A stretch of 64,000 nucleotides of DNA, taken from the NCBI GenBank assembly GCA_963698435.1, contig CAVOQV010000018.1, positions 496,001-560,000 of the forward strand, read 5' to 3'. Positions 26,214 through 35,519 of the stretch are shown in pieces. This DNA comes from Sva-07 sp963698435. GTDB lineage: Bacteria > Actinomycetota > Acidimicrobiia > Acidimicrobiales > Ilumatobacteraceae. Numbering within the stretch: position 1 is the stretch's first letter; each line of letters begins with the position of its first letter. The translations under genes were made by a program, and so were the position numbers. The notes below the pieces were generated by a model. It was not told the origin of the DNA. It saw only the letters and a program-made list of their open reading frames with translations, and ran no database searches.

Positions 26214-27124
26214 ACGTCGACGGTCCGAGCGATGCCGATCCGGCGGTCGATGGCGGCGCCGACGCTGTTGATGCCACGGTGACCTGGAGGGAGCTGTGGG
26301 GACAGACGACCGCGGTCCTCGACGATCGTGTTCGAGCACGATGGCTGTGCGAGGTCGCATCAGCAAGCCTCGACGGCAAGGAGTTCCTCGCCCGCCTCGA
26401 AGAACCGGCAACGGTGCGCATGGTGGCGCACCTCGACGCGATGGTGGCGCGCTATCGGACCGGCGAGCCGTTGCAGTACGTGCTCGGCGAGTGGAGCTTC
26501 CGGCACATCACGCTCGCCGTCGACCGTCGCGTGCTGATCCCTCGTCCCGAAACGGAATTGGTGGCCGAGGTCGCGGTCGAACTCGCGGCGGCGTCGTCAC
26601 CCACTCGCACGGTGGCCGATCTGGGCACCGGTTCGGGAGCGATCGGCCTGTCGATCGCGTACGAGCTGCCTCGACAGGGCACCGTGGTGTGGGTCACCGA
26701 TGCGAGTGCCGACGCGATCGACGTGGCTCGCTCGAATCTCGCCGGTATCGGGCCAGCCGCAGCGAACGTGCGGGTGGGACACGGTTCGTGGTTCGACGCA
26801 TTGCCGGATGACACGCTGTTCGACGTCATCGTGTCGAACCCCCCGTACGTTGCTGTCGGGTCGCCGGACCTCGACCCCAACGTCGTCGACTGGGAACCGG
26901 CCGGCGCACTCTTCGCCGGCGACGACGGCCTCGACGACATCCGGATCCTGGCCGCCGGTTCACCCGACTGGCTGCGGCCTGGTGGCAACCTCGTGTTGGA
27001 GATCGGAGCCGACCAGGGCCCCGCCGTGGGCGACCTCCTGCATCGGGCTGGACTGCGCGACATCGAGATCCGCCCCGACCTCAGCGGCCGCGACCGCATC
27101 GCCGTCGCCCGCCGCCCGACCTGA
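26210..27124 (+). CDS. prmC: peptide chain release factor N5-glutamine methyltransferase
   Basis: 304-aa SAM-dependent methyltransferase modifying the GGQ glutamine of RF1 and RF2. Rossmann motif VADLGTGSGAIGLSIA for SAM binding and the N-methyltransferase signature NPPY at residues 210-213 (VSNPPYVA). The N-terminal helical domain binds the release factor. Start ATG overlaps the prfA stop, so the modifier is translated with its substrate. Usually followed by a Sua5 family gene in actinobacteria; none is found here. Confidence 0.95.
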   Translation: MNVDGPSDADPAVDGGADAVDATVTWRELWGQTTAVLDDRVRARWLCEVASASLDGKEFLARLEEPATVRMVAHLDAMVARYRTGEPLQYVLGEWSFRHITLAVDRRVLIPRPETELVAEVAVELAAASSPTRTVADLGTGSGAIGLSIAYELPRQGTVVWVTDASADAIDVARSNLAGIGPAAANVRVGHGSWFDALPDDTLFDVIVSNPPYVAVGSPDLDPNVVDWEPAGALFAGDDGLDDIRILAAGSPDWLRPGGNLVLEIGADQGPAVGDLLHRAGLRDIEIRPDLSGRDRIAVARRPT

Positions 27125-27181
27125 CCCGAGGGGCCGGGAGCCGTGGGCTGGGGAACCGACCCGGCCCGATGGGCGGCGCTG

Positions 27182-27577
27182 TCAGCCGAAGCGGACGGCG
27201 ACCTCGGCCAGGATCGTGCCTTCTTCCGGGCTCACATCGTGGTCGACGTTGGCCACGTCACGGGCGGCGGAGAACAGTGCGGACCGCAGAACGCGGCTGC
27301 TGATGCGTTCGTCGATCGCGTCGAGGAACGACTCGATCTCGTTGCGTTCGATGGCGTGGCGGGCCGCTTCGATCGCGGGACGGACGTACTGCTCGAACGT
27401 CGCCCCCTCGTTCCGCCAGTCGGTGCTGATCTCGCGGAGGAGTTCGATCTCGTCGTCGCTGATGTTGTGATCCGAGAGCATCACCAGCGCGAGCAACTCG
27501 AGCGCTGCCTGATGTTCGAGATCGGCGGTGGCATGCACGGCCACGCCGCGGTAGAGGTCTTCGAGACGTCGGCTCAC
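27182..27577 (-). CDS. TerB-like helical protein
   Basis: 131 aa of alpha-helical sequence resembling TerB/DUF533-type tellurite-resistance-like domains: LELLALVMLSDHNISDDEIELLREIS and VDHDVSPEEGTILAEVAVRF, with the paired acidic helix ends seen in that family. No signal or membrane segment. GTG start at 27577 overlaps the stop of the S9 peptidase (GTGA), so the two are coupled. Actual function unknown; assignment by motif is tentative. Confidence 0.55.
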   Translation of the reverse strand: MSRRLEDLYRGVAVHATADLEHQAALELLALVMLSDHNISDDEIELLREISTDWRNEGATFEQYVRPAIEAARHAIERNEIESFLDAIDERISSRVLRSALFSAARDVANVDHDVSPEEGTILAEVAVRFG

Positions 27578-29722
27578 GAGGGTTCCTTCGAGTTGGTGGG
27601 GGATGGTGGGAGGGATCGGCGGAGGAAGTCGAGTTGATGCAACAGCAGGTTCTCGGCCACCTCCTCTTGCGGGGTCATGTGGGTCACACCGGCGAGCGGG
27701 AGCACCTGGTGGGGTCGCCCGGCGGCGAGCAGCGCTGCCGACAACTGCAGCGTGTGCGCGGCCACCACGTTGTCGTCGGCGAGTCCGTGAATCAGCAACA
27801 GGGGCCGAGTGAGTCGGTGGGCCAATCCGAGCAACGAGTTGGCGTCGTAACGCTCGGGATGGTCGTTCGGACTGCCGAGGTATCGCTCGGTGTAGTGAGT
27901 GTCGTAGAGCCGCCACTCGGTGACCGGCGCGCCGGCGACGGCAGCGTGGAACACGTCGGGTCGGCGGAGCACGGCGAGCGCCGCGAGGTACCCGCCGAAG
28001 CTCCATCCGCGGATGGCGACCCGTTCCAGGTCGAGTCCGTTCACCTGCTGCGCGACGCCATGGAGCGCGTCGACCTGGTCGTCGAGCGTCGGACCGGCGA
28101 CGTCGCCGTAGCACCGCCCGCTCCCAGTCGCTCCCGCGACCCGGTGTTCCACGACCGTCGGCAACGATGACGGCGAACCCCTGGTCGGCGAACCATTGCG
28201 ATACCAGGTACGACGTTGTGGGCCTGGGTGACGCGCTGGGCATGTGGTCCGCCGTACGGGTCGAGCAGCACGGGCAGCGGCGGGCCGTCGGGATCGACGT
28301 CGTGGGGGAGCAGCACGGCAACGGCCAGGTTGCGTTCGCCGACGGTGAGGAGTCGCACGTTCGGCTCGACGAGCGGTCTCTCGGCGAACGACTCGATCTC
28401 GTGGTCGCCCGACGGTGTCAGGACGGTGGTCGTGATGCCCGGTCGGTCGAGCGTCGCCGAACGCACGACCGTGGTCGGTCCGCCGACGGCGGCCGCATGC
28501 ACTCCGGGCTCGCTCGTGATTGCTTGAACGCCATCGTCGGTCCATCGCCAGACATGGAGTTGCGTCGCATCGTCGATCGGATTGGCGCAGAACGTCACGA
28601 CCGGGCTGCTCGTCGTCGCCTCCTGTCGCGCACGATCGAGCGGACCTGCAGGTCGGCTGGTGTCACCGGCTCGTCAGCGATCAGCAACCGCCTGGAGCCC
28701 TCGCGATCGGCGGTCATCACCAGCCGTCCGTCGGCGAGTCGGGCCGGAGTTCCCGGCACGAGTTCCACCCAGGCGTCGTCGTAGTCGTGCGACAACACCC
28801 TGGTCTCGCCTCGCGTCGATGCCTCGCTGGTGTCGACCTGCAGCACCATCGTGCCCTGTTGATCGCGCGCCTGCACCAGCAGTGTCAATCCCGCCGTCGG
28901 TCCACTCGACCGCAGCCAGGTACGGAAAGAAGTCGCGGTCCCAGTCGACTGCGGTCCGTGAGCCGTCGAGGCCGAGAAGGTGGAGCGTCACCTCGGGATT
29001 CGCGGTGCCGGCCGCCGGGTATCGGATCGTGCGAGCGGGTTGTTCTGGTCGGGCCGGATCAGCGATCACCCATTGGTCGACTGCGGCGTCGTCGACTCGG
29101 CAGGCGGCGATCGTGGTGCCGTCGGGGCTCCACCAGTAGCCGCGGAACCGCCCCATCTCCTCGGCGGCGATGAAGTCGGCGCTGCCCCACGAGACGGTGT
29201 CGGGCTCGGACCCGTCGCCGCCGACGAGTGCACGAGACGAGCCGTCGAGTTCACCGATGCGCAGGCTCCGGCCGCTGACGTAGGCGAGCCGTCGGGCCGT
29301 CGGGTCCGGGCGTGGATCGAACACCGGGCCCGTCGACGGCCAGTTCTCTCGCCTGCCCCGACAGCAGCCCGCCGGCGAAGAGACGGCCGGCGAGCGCAAA
29401 GGCGACGACGGTGACGTCGCGGTCGGTCGCGTACGAGGTGATTCCGCCGGCGCCCTCACGGGCCCGTTCCCGTCGGGCCCGCTCGGCGGCGGGGAGATCG
29501 GCGTCGTCGTCACCGGAGCCGAGCAACGACCCTGGGTCGGCGACGAGGCGTTCGACCCCGGTCTCGACGTCCATCACCCACAGCGCGTTCACGGCATCGT
29601 TGCCGCCCGAACTGCGCAGGAACACCACACGTGTCCCGTCCGGTGACACCGTGACGTTGCGCGGCTCGCCCAGCGTGAAGCGCTGCGTCCTCGCGTGCTG
29701 TCGGGGAAACGTGTCGGCTCAC
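27574..29722 (-). pseudogene. S9 family (dipeptidyl-peptidase IV-like) peptidase, multiple frameshifts
   Basis: A serine peptidase with N-terminal beta-propeller and C-terminal alpha/beta-hydrolase domain, spread over several frames. Readable pieces in order: FPRQHARTQRFTLGEP, NVTVSPDGTRVVFL, then WWSPDGTTIAACRVDD, then LVPGTPARLADGRLV, PLPVLLDPYGGPHAQRV, YLVSQWFADQGFAVIVADG, and the catalytic Ser in IRGWSFGGYLA, Asp in HGLADDN and His in AGVTHMTPQ. At least six frame changes occur, near 29716, 29325, 28889, 28610, 28212 and 28107. All catalytic residues are kept and no nonsense codon arises except at the breaks, so either a run of sequencing indels or a very young pseudogene. Expected start is GTG at 29722. 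Confidence 0.7.
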
Positions 29723-29847
29723 GGTTCCACTGTAGGAAACTGGCACCGTCCGGATGCCACGGCTGCGCGTCGATGTGGTGGACGCGATGCTCCCGGTCGG
29801 ATCTCGCGCTGGCTCACATGGACCGACTCGCCCTCGGCGCCGCCCCC

Positions 29848-29899
29848 CGTTTGCGCTGCAATCCGGGTGGACCGGTCCACCGAGAACGCGACACGAACG
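29848..29899. repeat. family-1 palindromic repeat, one copy
   Basis: 52-bp member with left arm CGTTTGCGCTGCAATCCGGG and right arm ending GACACGAACG. It lies 6 bp beyond the stop of the minus-strand nucleoside hydrolase, matching the stop-proximal placement of the other copies. Confidence 0.7.
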
Positions 29900-29905
29900 A
29901 ACGAG

Positions 29906-30838
29906 TCAGTGGCTGAAATGGGCGATGGCGGCGATGAGGAGGTCGAACGCCGTGTCGTCCGCAACCGAGGTGAGCACGTCGCAGTTGGAGGCGGCGCGTG
30001 CGGTGATCGAACGCTGATCGATGACGGTCATCCCCCGGGTGTATTCGCCGCGTGTCTCCACGGCGACGTGACGTGCCGCTCGTTCGAAGAGATCCGGGTG
30101 GGTCACTGCGAGCACGGCGAGTGGATCGTGGACCGCTGCTCCGCGGATCGATCCGGGGTCGTGGCGAGCGCGGTAGTTGTCGCTGAAGAACCTGAGTAGA
30201 TCGGAGAGAACGGCGGCGAGTGTCCCGGGCAGCTGCTCGATCGCTGAGATGCGTTCCGGCGTGGCCTGGAACTGGTGCGTCACATCGAGGCCCGCCATCG
30301 TGAGCCGCCCGCCGTAGTCGAACACGATGGCGGCAGCCTCGGGATCTGCCCACACGTTGAACTCGCCGGTCGGGGTCCGGTTCCCGAGTGTCCCGCCGCC
30401 CATCAGAGAGATCCCGGCGATCCGACCGGCGATGTCGGGTGCCGTGCGGAGGGCCAGCGCGATGTTGGTGAGCGGGCCGACCGGGACGAGCCACACGTCG
30501 TCGATCGTCCGGCAGGTCTCGATGATGAACGCCACGGCGTCGGTCCCGTCGAGTGGCGTCGTCGGCGCAGGAAGCTCGGCACCGTCGAGACCGCTCTCGC
30601 CGTGAACGTAGGTCGCGGCGTGAGGTTGCGCGACGAGCGGTCGAGGGCTGCCGGCGTGCACCGACACGTCGAGGCCCAGCAGGTCACGCAGTACCAGGGC
30701 GTTGTGGGTGGTGCGTTCGAGCGGCGCGTTGCCCGCCACGGTCGTGATGCCGACGAGCTGGGAGTATCGCGCCGCGACGACGATGGCGAGTGCGTCGTCG
30801 TGGCCGGGGTCGCAGTCGAGCAGCACGCGTGGTGTCAT
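29906..30838 (-). CDS. nucleoside hydrolase (IunH/RihA family)
   Basis: 310-aa calcium-dependent N-ribohydrolase that splits a nucleoside into base and ribose. The family motif DxDPGxDDALAI is complete (DCDPGHDDALAI, Asp8, Asp10, Asp14, Asp15); later Ca2+/ribose residues lie in GVxGNA-like TVAGNAPLERT and a final AVHDPLAV. Start ATG at 30838 is used because the DxDPGxDD motif begins at the usual distance; a longer frame upstream is made by a palindromic repeat and must not be used. Preferred nucleoside unknown. Confidence 0.9.
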   Translation of the reverse strand: MTPRVLLDCDPGHDDALAIVVAARYSQLVGITTVAGNAPLERTTHNALVLRDLLGLDVSVHAGSPRPLVAQPHAATYVHGESGLDGAELPAPTTPLDGTDAVAFIIETCRTIDDVWLVPVGPLTNIALALRTAPDIAGRIAGISLMGGGTLGNRTPTGEFNVWADPEAAAIVFDYGGRLTMAGLDVTHQFQATPERISAIEQLPGTLAAVLSDLLRFFSDNYRARHDPGSIRGAAVHDPLAVLAVTHPDLFERAARHVAVETRGEYTRGMTVIDQRSITARAASNCDVLTSVADDTAFDLLIAAIAHFSH

Positions 30839-30899
30839 GCCCCGAGCTTGGCACCGACCGGATTCCGCAGCCGGGGTCGGGCCGATCGTGAGAGTGCCG

Positions 30900-31000
30900 C
30901 GATGAGCGAATGGCGCCGATGTGGTGCTTTCGCTCATCGGTGGGGGTGCGCGGGCGGCTGCGATGAGCGAATGGCGCCGATGTGGTGCTTTCGCTCATCG
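30900..31000. repeat. family-2 palindrome doublet
   Basis: Two 40-bp palindromes at 30900-30939 and 30961-31000 with identical sequence in this pair, offset by exactly 61 bp. Arms CGATGAGCGA and TCGCTCATCG flank a 20-bp variable core. It lies between the nucleoside hydrolase start and the lipoprotein gene. The two strands read as similar short peptides (MSExxx...AHR), so ORFs through it are artefacts. Confidence 0.85.
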
Positions 31001-31125
31001 GTGGGGTGGATGGCGGCTGTCCTGGGGCGCCGGCGGGTGCGGCGTGGGGACGCGGGCGATCGACCGCCCCGGGTGCGGGTGGCGGGTGCGGGTGGGTGGA
31101 CAGCGGTGCGGGCCAGACTGTGACG

Positions 31126-31953
31126 ATGCGAGATCGGATGCAGCGTGATCGGGCGACGAGTCATCGCTGGTCGACGCGGTCGATGGCCGTGGTCGTCGCG
31201 GCATTGGGTGCGGCGGCGTGCAGCGGCGATGGGGACGCCAGCCGCGAGGCGACGGTCGCGACGTCGGTCGCCCCGACGTCGGAGAGCGCATCGGGTCCGG
31301 CCCGGACAACCGATCCGACGAGTGACTCCACGTTGACATCGACGGTCGTCGTCTCGAGTCTGGCCGAGCCGACCGCGACGATCGCGACGGTCCCCGAGCA
31401 GGGTCTACCCGGCATCGACAGCTCGGATCCGTTCTGCCGGGCGTGGAGCGAATTCGCCGGTTCGTTCCAGGCGCTCACGTTTGCGTCGGTCGTCGGGTCT
31501 GATCCCTTCGCCGCAGCGCGCCTCGAAGTGGTGGCCGCTGCGGTGGTGGTGGCAGCAGTGCAGTCGCTCGATGAGGAGTTTCCCGATTCGATCGCCGACG
31601 AGCGTGAGCCGTTCGTTGCCGATGTCGTCGGGCCGTTCGGCCGTCGGGCCGCTCGAGCGACCCAGGAGCTCCGCGCCGCGGGGCTCACGCCCGACGACGT
31701 CGCCACACTCGGCGATGCATGGCTGGTGGCCCTCGTCGAGACCGGTGTCGACGATCCCGACATCGTGGTCGCGGTGCCCGATGACCTCACCGCTGCGGTC
31801 GACGAGGCCACCACGGCCTTCGCCGCGAACGTGCCGTCGATCGCGGCCGATCCCAGTCTGGTGACCGACGCCGAGACGGCTGCGACGTTCGACTACCTCG
31901 CGCAACGGTGCCCCGACCAGGGGACCCTCGGCGGCATCGATGCGATCGATTGA
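31126..31953 (+). CDS. putative lipoprotein of unknown function
   Basis: 275 aa. The N-terminus has a basic region and a hydrophobic VVVAALGAAAC with a lipobox Cys, then a Thr/Ser/Ala-rich linker to about residue 85, then a compact Ala/Val/Asp-rich helical domain (SDPFCRAWSEFAGSFQAL and AARATQELRAAGLTPDDV). I do not recognise the domain. Expected to be anchored at the outer face of the membrane. Start ATG at 31126; the frame is open upstream through repeat sequence only. Confidence 0.7.
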   Translation: MRDRMQRDRATSHRWSTRSMAVVVAALGAAACSGDGDASREATVATSVAPTSESASGPARTTDPTSDSTLTSTVVVSSLAEPTATIATVPEQGLPGIDSSDPFCRAWSEFAGSFQALTFASVVGSDPFAAARLEVVAAAVVVAAVQSLDEEFPDSIADEREPFVADVVGPFGRRAARATQELRAAGLTPDDVATLGDAWLVALVETGVDDPDIVVAVPDDLTAAVDEATTAFAANVPSIAADPSLVTDAETAATFDYLAQRCPDQGTLGGIDAID

Positions 31954-32030
31954 GTTCGTCGCTGTCGCGGCGTCCTGTTCCGTCCGCTCGGTGGCGCGGC
32001 GCAGCGTCGCCGGACCGGTCTGCGGCGGCC

Positions 32031-33542
32031 TCAGGTGAGGTGGAGGTCGCCGTCGGCGTCGAGTCCGACCGACCGTCCGACCCACTCGCCGTCGCTCATC
32101 GCGGCGGTCACCTCGGCCGCATCAGAGGTGCCCCATGCCCGGCGACCGTCGTCGAGCAGGCAGGCGGCGATCGACCGTTCCGGCGCGCCCTCACGGTCGA
32201 ACATCACGGTGTAGGCCTCGATGGTCGCTCCGCCCGCAGCATCGGCCGGGGTGGCGAGATCGCGTCGGGGCAGTGCGTCGATCTCCGCCTGCGGTTTGTC
32301 GTGGCGGAACTCGGAGACAGGGGTGGTGGAGTACACGCCGAACGAATGCTTGGTGACGAAGCCACCGTTGGCCCACACCAACCCGTACTCACCCGGCTGG
32401 GCTCGCAGATCGTTGACCACGGTGGCGATCGCATGCATCACGTAGTTGTTCCACGGGCCGCCGGCGAAGGTCATCCCACCCGTTCGCGACCACTGACGGG
32501 TGGCCACATCGAGGCCGAGCGACTGGGCGCCGAGCTGGACGGCCGCCGGGAAGCATGAGTAGAGGTCGATCACGGACACGTCGTCGATGTCGACGTCGGC
32601 CAGTTCGAGCGCTCGTCGTCCACCGATCTCGATCGCCGGGGTGCGGGCGAACGTGTCACGATTCGACACGAACTGGTGCTCGTGGCAGTCCGTGCCCGCG
32701 TGCGGGAACACCCACCGGTCGTCGGGGACGCCGAGCCGGCGCGCGGCAGCGACGGAACACATGATGACCGCGGCCGCCATGTCGACGCCGTTGTTCGAGT
32801 TCAGCAACTTCGGATACGGCAGCCCGATCATCCGGTTGCGTTCGGTCACCGTGATGATCTCGTCGGCGGTCTTCGCATCCTGGATCCATGCGTACGGGTT
32901 CTGTGCGGCGATCGCGCTCAGGCCTGAGTAGAGCCGGCCGAGATGGGCCTGGTGCTCGTCGACCGTGCGACCTGATGCGGCGCGGATCGCCGTCTCGAAC
33001 ATGGGGTAGTGCTGCACGGGTGCGACGATTCCGCGCTGGATCTCGGCGTCCATCGCCATGTGCAGATCCTCGCCCACGATGGTCGGCTCGTCGCCCGGTT
33101 CGGACTTCGGCCAGTCGAACTCGACGCCAGCGGCTCGCCCCCGCTGACGCGTTCGCGTCGCCTCGCCGCCGGCCAGGATGGCGATGTCGATCTCGCCCGC
33201 CTGAATCTGCAGTGCAGTCGTGTTGACCAGCGACTGCGGGCTGTTGCCACCCATCGTCGTGTAGTCGAGTCGTCCCGGTTCCAGGCCAAGACGCCCGGCC
33301 AGGAAACGCGGGACGTTCCCGTAGCGCCACGACAGCTGGCCGACGACTCGGACAGCGTCAGCCTGCGGTGGCCCGTCGAGCGTGGCATCGCTCGATGCGG
33401 CGAGCACCGCCTGCTCCATGAGGGCGACGGGCTCGAGTGCGTCATCGAGCGAGTTGCTCCGATTCACGAACTGCCCGACACCGACGATGACGGCGGTCCG
33501 GTCTTCGGGGCTGTGAGAGGAGGACCGATGGCGCGATGTCAC
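32031..33542 (-). CDS. thiolase-like protein (acetyl-CoA acetyltransferase family) lacking the usual reactive Cys
   Basis: 503 aa. Both thiolase halves are present (VIVGVGQFVNR at the start, LAGGEATRT, and a late IDLYSCFPAAVQLG and WANGGFVTKHSFG with the His of the second half). Where thiolases have the nucleophilic Cys, this protein has TTMGGNSPQSLVN, so it is probably a thiolase-like paralog that binds but may not cleave acyl-CoA. A C-terminal extension of about 120 residues is typical of actinobacterial thiolase-like proteins. Divergent from rpiB with 74 bp between starts. Confidence 0.8.
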   Translation of the reverse strand: MTSRHRSSSHSPEDRTAVIVGVGQFVNRSNSLDDALEPVALMEQAVLAASSDATLDGPPQADAVRVVGQLSWRYGNVPRFLAGRLGLEPGRLDYTTMGGNSPQSLVNTTALQIQAGEIDIAILAGGEATRTRQRGRAAGVEFDWPKSEPGDEPTIVGEDLHMAMDAEIQRGIVAPVQHYPMFETAIRAASGRTVDEHQAHLGRLYSGLSAIAAQNPYAWIQDAKTADEIITVTERNRMIGLPYPKLLNSNNGVDMAAAVIMCSVAAARRLGVPDDRWVFPHAGTDCHEHQFVSNRDTFARTPAIEIGGRRALELADVDIDDVSVIDLYSCFPAAVQLGAQSLGLDVATRQWSRTGGMTFAGGPWNNYVMHAIATVVNDLRAQPGEYGLVWANGGFVTKHSFGVYSTTPVSEFRHDKPQAEIDALPRRDLATPADAAGGATIEAYTVMFDREGAPERSIAACLLDDGRRAWGTSDAAEVTAAMSDGEWVGRSVGLDADGDLHLT

Positions 33543-33616
33543 GTCCGAACCCTACGCAGCCACCGTCTCGGGCTCACACCTGGCGCGCGGCGGGTCAGGA
33601 CCTACACTCAGCCGGC

Positions 33617-34081
33617 ATGGACATGACCGCCGACGCACGACGGATCGCGATCGGCTCCGACCATGCCGGCTACGAACTCAAGCAGCATCTGGTGACGTTG
33701 CTGCTCGGTCGCGGCTACCAGGTCGATGACCAGGGAACGCACTCGACCGATTCGGTCGACTATCCGGCGATCTGTGCCGAGGTCGGCCGCACCGTGCGCG
33801 ACGGCGACGCCGACCTCGGCATCGTGCTCGGCGGAAGCGGTCAGGGCGAGCAGCTCGCCGCCAACAAGGTACGCGGTGTGCGCGCGGCGCTCTGCAACTG
33901 CCTCTACACCGCCCGAATGGCCCGGGCGCACAACGACGCGAACGTGTTGTCGATGGGCGCCAGGGTTGTCGGTGAAGGTCTCGCAGAGGAGATCGTCACC
34001 ACCTTCCTCACCACCGACTTCGAGGGCGGTCGACACGCCCGACGGGTCGATCAACTCACCCAACTCGAATCCGACTTCTGA
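33617..34081 (+). CDS. rpiB: ribose-5-phosphate isomerase B-type sugar-phosphate isomerase
   Basis: 154-aa RpiB/LacA/LacB family isomerase, interconverting ribose-5-phosphate and ribulose-5-phosphate in the pentose phosphate pathway. The motif GSDHAGYELK, the catalytic GSGxG-type GGSGQGEQLAANK and the ALCNCLYTARMARAHNDANVLSMG block are all present. Start ATG at 33617 with a second ATG two codons later. Upstream of glyA on the same strand, separated by tandem repeats. Confidence 0.93.
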   Translation: MDMTADARRIAIGSDHAGYELKQHLVTLLLGRGYQVDDQGTHSTDSVDYPAICAEVGRTVRDGDADLGIVLGGSGQGEQLAANKVRGVRAALCNCLYTARMARAHNDANVLSMGARVVGEGLAEEIVTTFLTTDFEGGRHARRVDQLTQLESDF

Positions 34082-34085
34082 CCAG

Positions 34086-34166
34086 CGACCGTCCACCTCT
34101 CCGACCGTTCACCTTCCCGACCGTCCACCTTCTCCGACCGTTCACCTTCCCGACCGTCCACCTTCC
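34086..34166 (+). repeat. five tandem 16-17 bp repeats upstream of glyA
   Basis: Units of 16, 16, 17, 16 and 16 bp with consensus CGACCGTCCACCTTCC, alternating GTCC and GTTC at one position (units start at 34086, 34102, 34118, 34135 and 34151). They begin 5 bp after the rpiB stop and end 80 bp before glyA. Could be a regulatory protein-binding array or slipped-strand duplication. Confidence 0.8.
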
Positions 34167-34246
34167 CAACAGTGCGTCACGCCGAGCCGGCGTCACATCA
34201 CGCCCGGCACGGTGTGGCACTGCAGCCGACACGACAAGGACCACCG

Positions 34247-35497
34247 ATGCCCTTTCCTTCCGACACCGATCCCGACACCGAGGTGCTCGGCCTCATCGAG
34301 CGTGAGGTCGACCGCCAGACCACGGGAATCCAGCTGATCGCCAGCGAGAACTTCACCTCGCCGGCCGTCATGGCTGCGGTCGGTTCGGTGCTGACCAACA
34401 AGTACTCCGAGGGGTACCCGGGCAAGCGCTACTACGGCGGCAACGCGATCGTCGACGACATCGAACAGCTGGCGATCGACCGGGTGAAGATGCTCTTCGG
34501 CGCCGACCACGCCAACGTCCAGCCGCACTCCGGCGCCAACGCCAACATGTGCGTCTACCAGGCGCTGCTGCAGCCGGGCGACACCGTGCTCGGCCTCAGC
34601 CTCGACCACGGCGGTCACCTCACCCACGGCTCGCCGGTCAACGCGAGCGGACTGCTCTACAACTTCGTCTCCTATGGCACCGGAGCCGAGGACCGCATCG
34701 ACATGGACGAGGTGCGCTCCCTGGCGCTCGAACATCGTCCCAAGATGATCGTCGCGGGCACCACCGCCTACCCGCGACGACTCGACCCGGAGCCGTTCAA
34801 GAAGATCGCCGACGAGGTCGGCGCGTTGCTGCTGTTCGACATCGCCCACCTCGCAGGGCTCGTCGCCGGTGGCGCCCACCCCAACCCGGTGCCGTATGCC
34901 GACGTGGTCACCTTCACGACCCACAAGACGCTTCGCGGACCGCGAGGGGGAGCCATCCTCTGCAAGGAGGAGCACGCGAAGGCGATCGACAAGGCCGTCT
35001 TCCCGGGCTGGCAGGGTGGACCGCTCGAACATGTCATCGCCGGCAAGGCGATCGCGTTCCGGGAAGCGGCCGACCCCTCGTTCCGCGACTATGCCCACCA
35101 GGTCGTGAGGAACGCGTCGGCGCTCGCCGACGCGCTCGTCCAGGAGGGATTCCGGCTGGTCTCCGGCGGCACCGACATCCACCTGATGGTCGTCGACCTC
35201 ACCCCGTTCGACGGCGAACTGACAGGCAAGGAAGCCCAGGCGAAGCTCGACGAAGCGGGCATCACGCTCAACAAGAACACGATCCCGGACGACCCACGCA
35301 GCCCCTTCGTCACCAGCGGCGTGCGCATCGGCACCCCGTCGGTCACGACCCAAGGGATGACCGAAGCCGAGATGCCGCTGATCGCCGGTTTGATCGCTCG
35401 AGCGCTGCGTGGCAGGGATGATTCCGCCGAACTCGAACTCGTCCGCAAGGACGTCGCCGAGCTGTGTGCTCGGTTTCCGGCATACCCCGCCGGTTGA
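34247..35497 (+). CDS. glyA: serine hydroxymethyltransferase
   Basis: 416-aa PLP enzyme interconverting serine and glycine with tetrahydrofolate. The PLP Schiff-base Lys227 lies in TFTTHKTLRGPRGG; SENFTSPAV and the glycine-rich YPGKRYYGGN substrate loop are intact. Start ATG at 34247. Sits in the conserved actinobacterial order prfA ... glyA - wecA - atp. The 5-prime region holds the tandem repeat array. Confidence 0.97.
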   Translation: MPFPSDTDPDTEVLGLIEREVDRQTTGIQLIASENFTSPAVMAAVGSVLTNKYSEGYPGKRYYGGNAIVDDIEQLAIDRVKMLFGADHANVQPHSGANANMCVYQALLQPGDTVLGLSLDHGGHLTHGSPVNASGLLYNFVSYGTGAEDRIDMDEVRSLALEHRPKMIVAGTTAYPRRLDPEPFKKIADEVGALLLFDIAHLAGLVAGGAHPNPVPYADVVTFTTHKTLRGPRGGAILCKEEHAKAIDKAVFPGWQGGPLEHVIAGKAIAFREAADPSFRDYAHQVVRNASALADALVQEGFRLVSGGTDIHLMVVDLTPFDGELTGKEAQAKLDEAGITLNKNTIPDDPRSPFVTSGVRIGTPSVTTQGMTEAEMPLIAGLIARALRGRDDSAELELVRKDVAELCARFPAYPAG

Positions 35498-35519
35498 TGC
35501 CGTCGTAGGCTGATCGACC

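Noticed and set aside
30901..31123. Small ORFs starting MSE... at the family-2 palindromes
   Set aside because: Palindrome phase gives similar peptides on both strands; no independent coding evidence.
34086..34166. CRISPR-like tandem array
   Set aside because: Units are only 16-17 bp, contiguous, without spacers; a plain tandem repeat.
34167..34246. Possible riboswitch or regulatory RNA before glyA
   Set aside because: Only a small GC hairpin is seen (CGCCG/CGGCG). No recognised aptamer core could be supported by eye.
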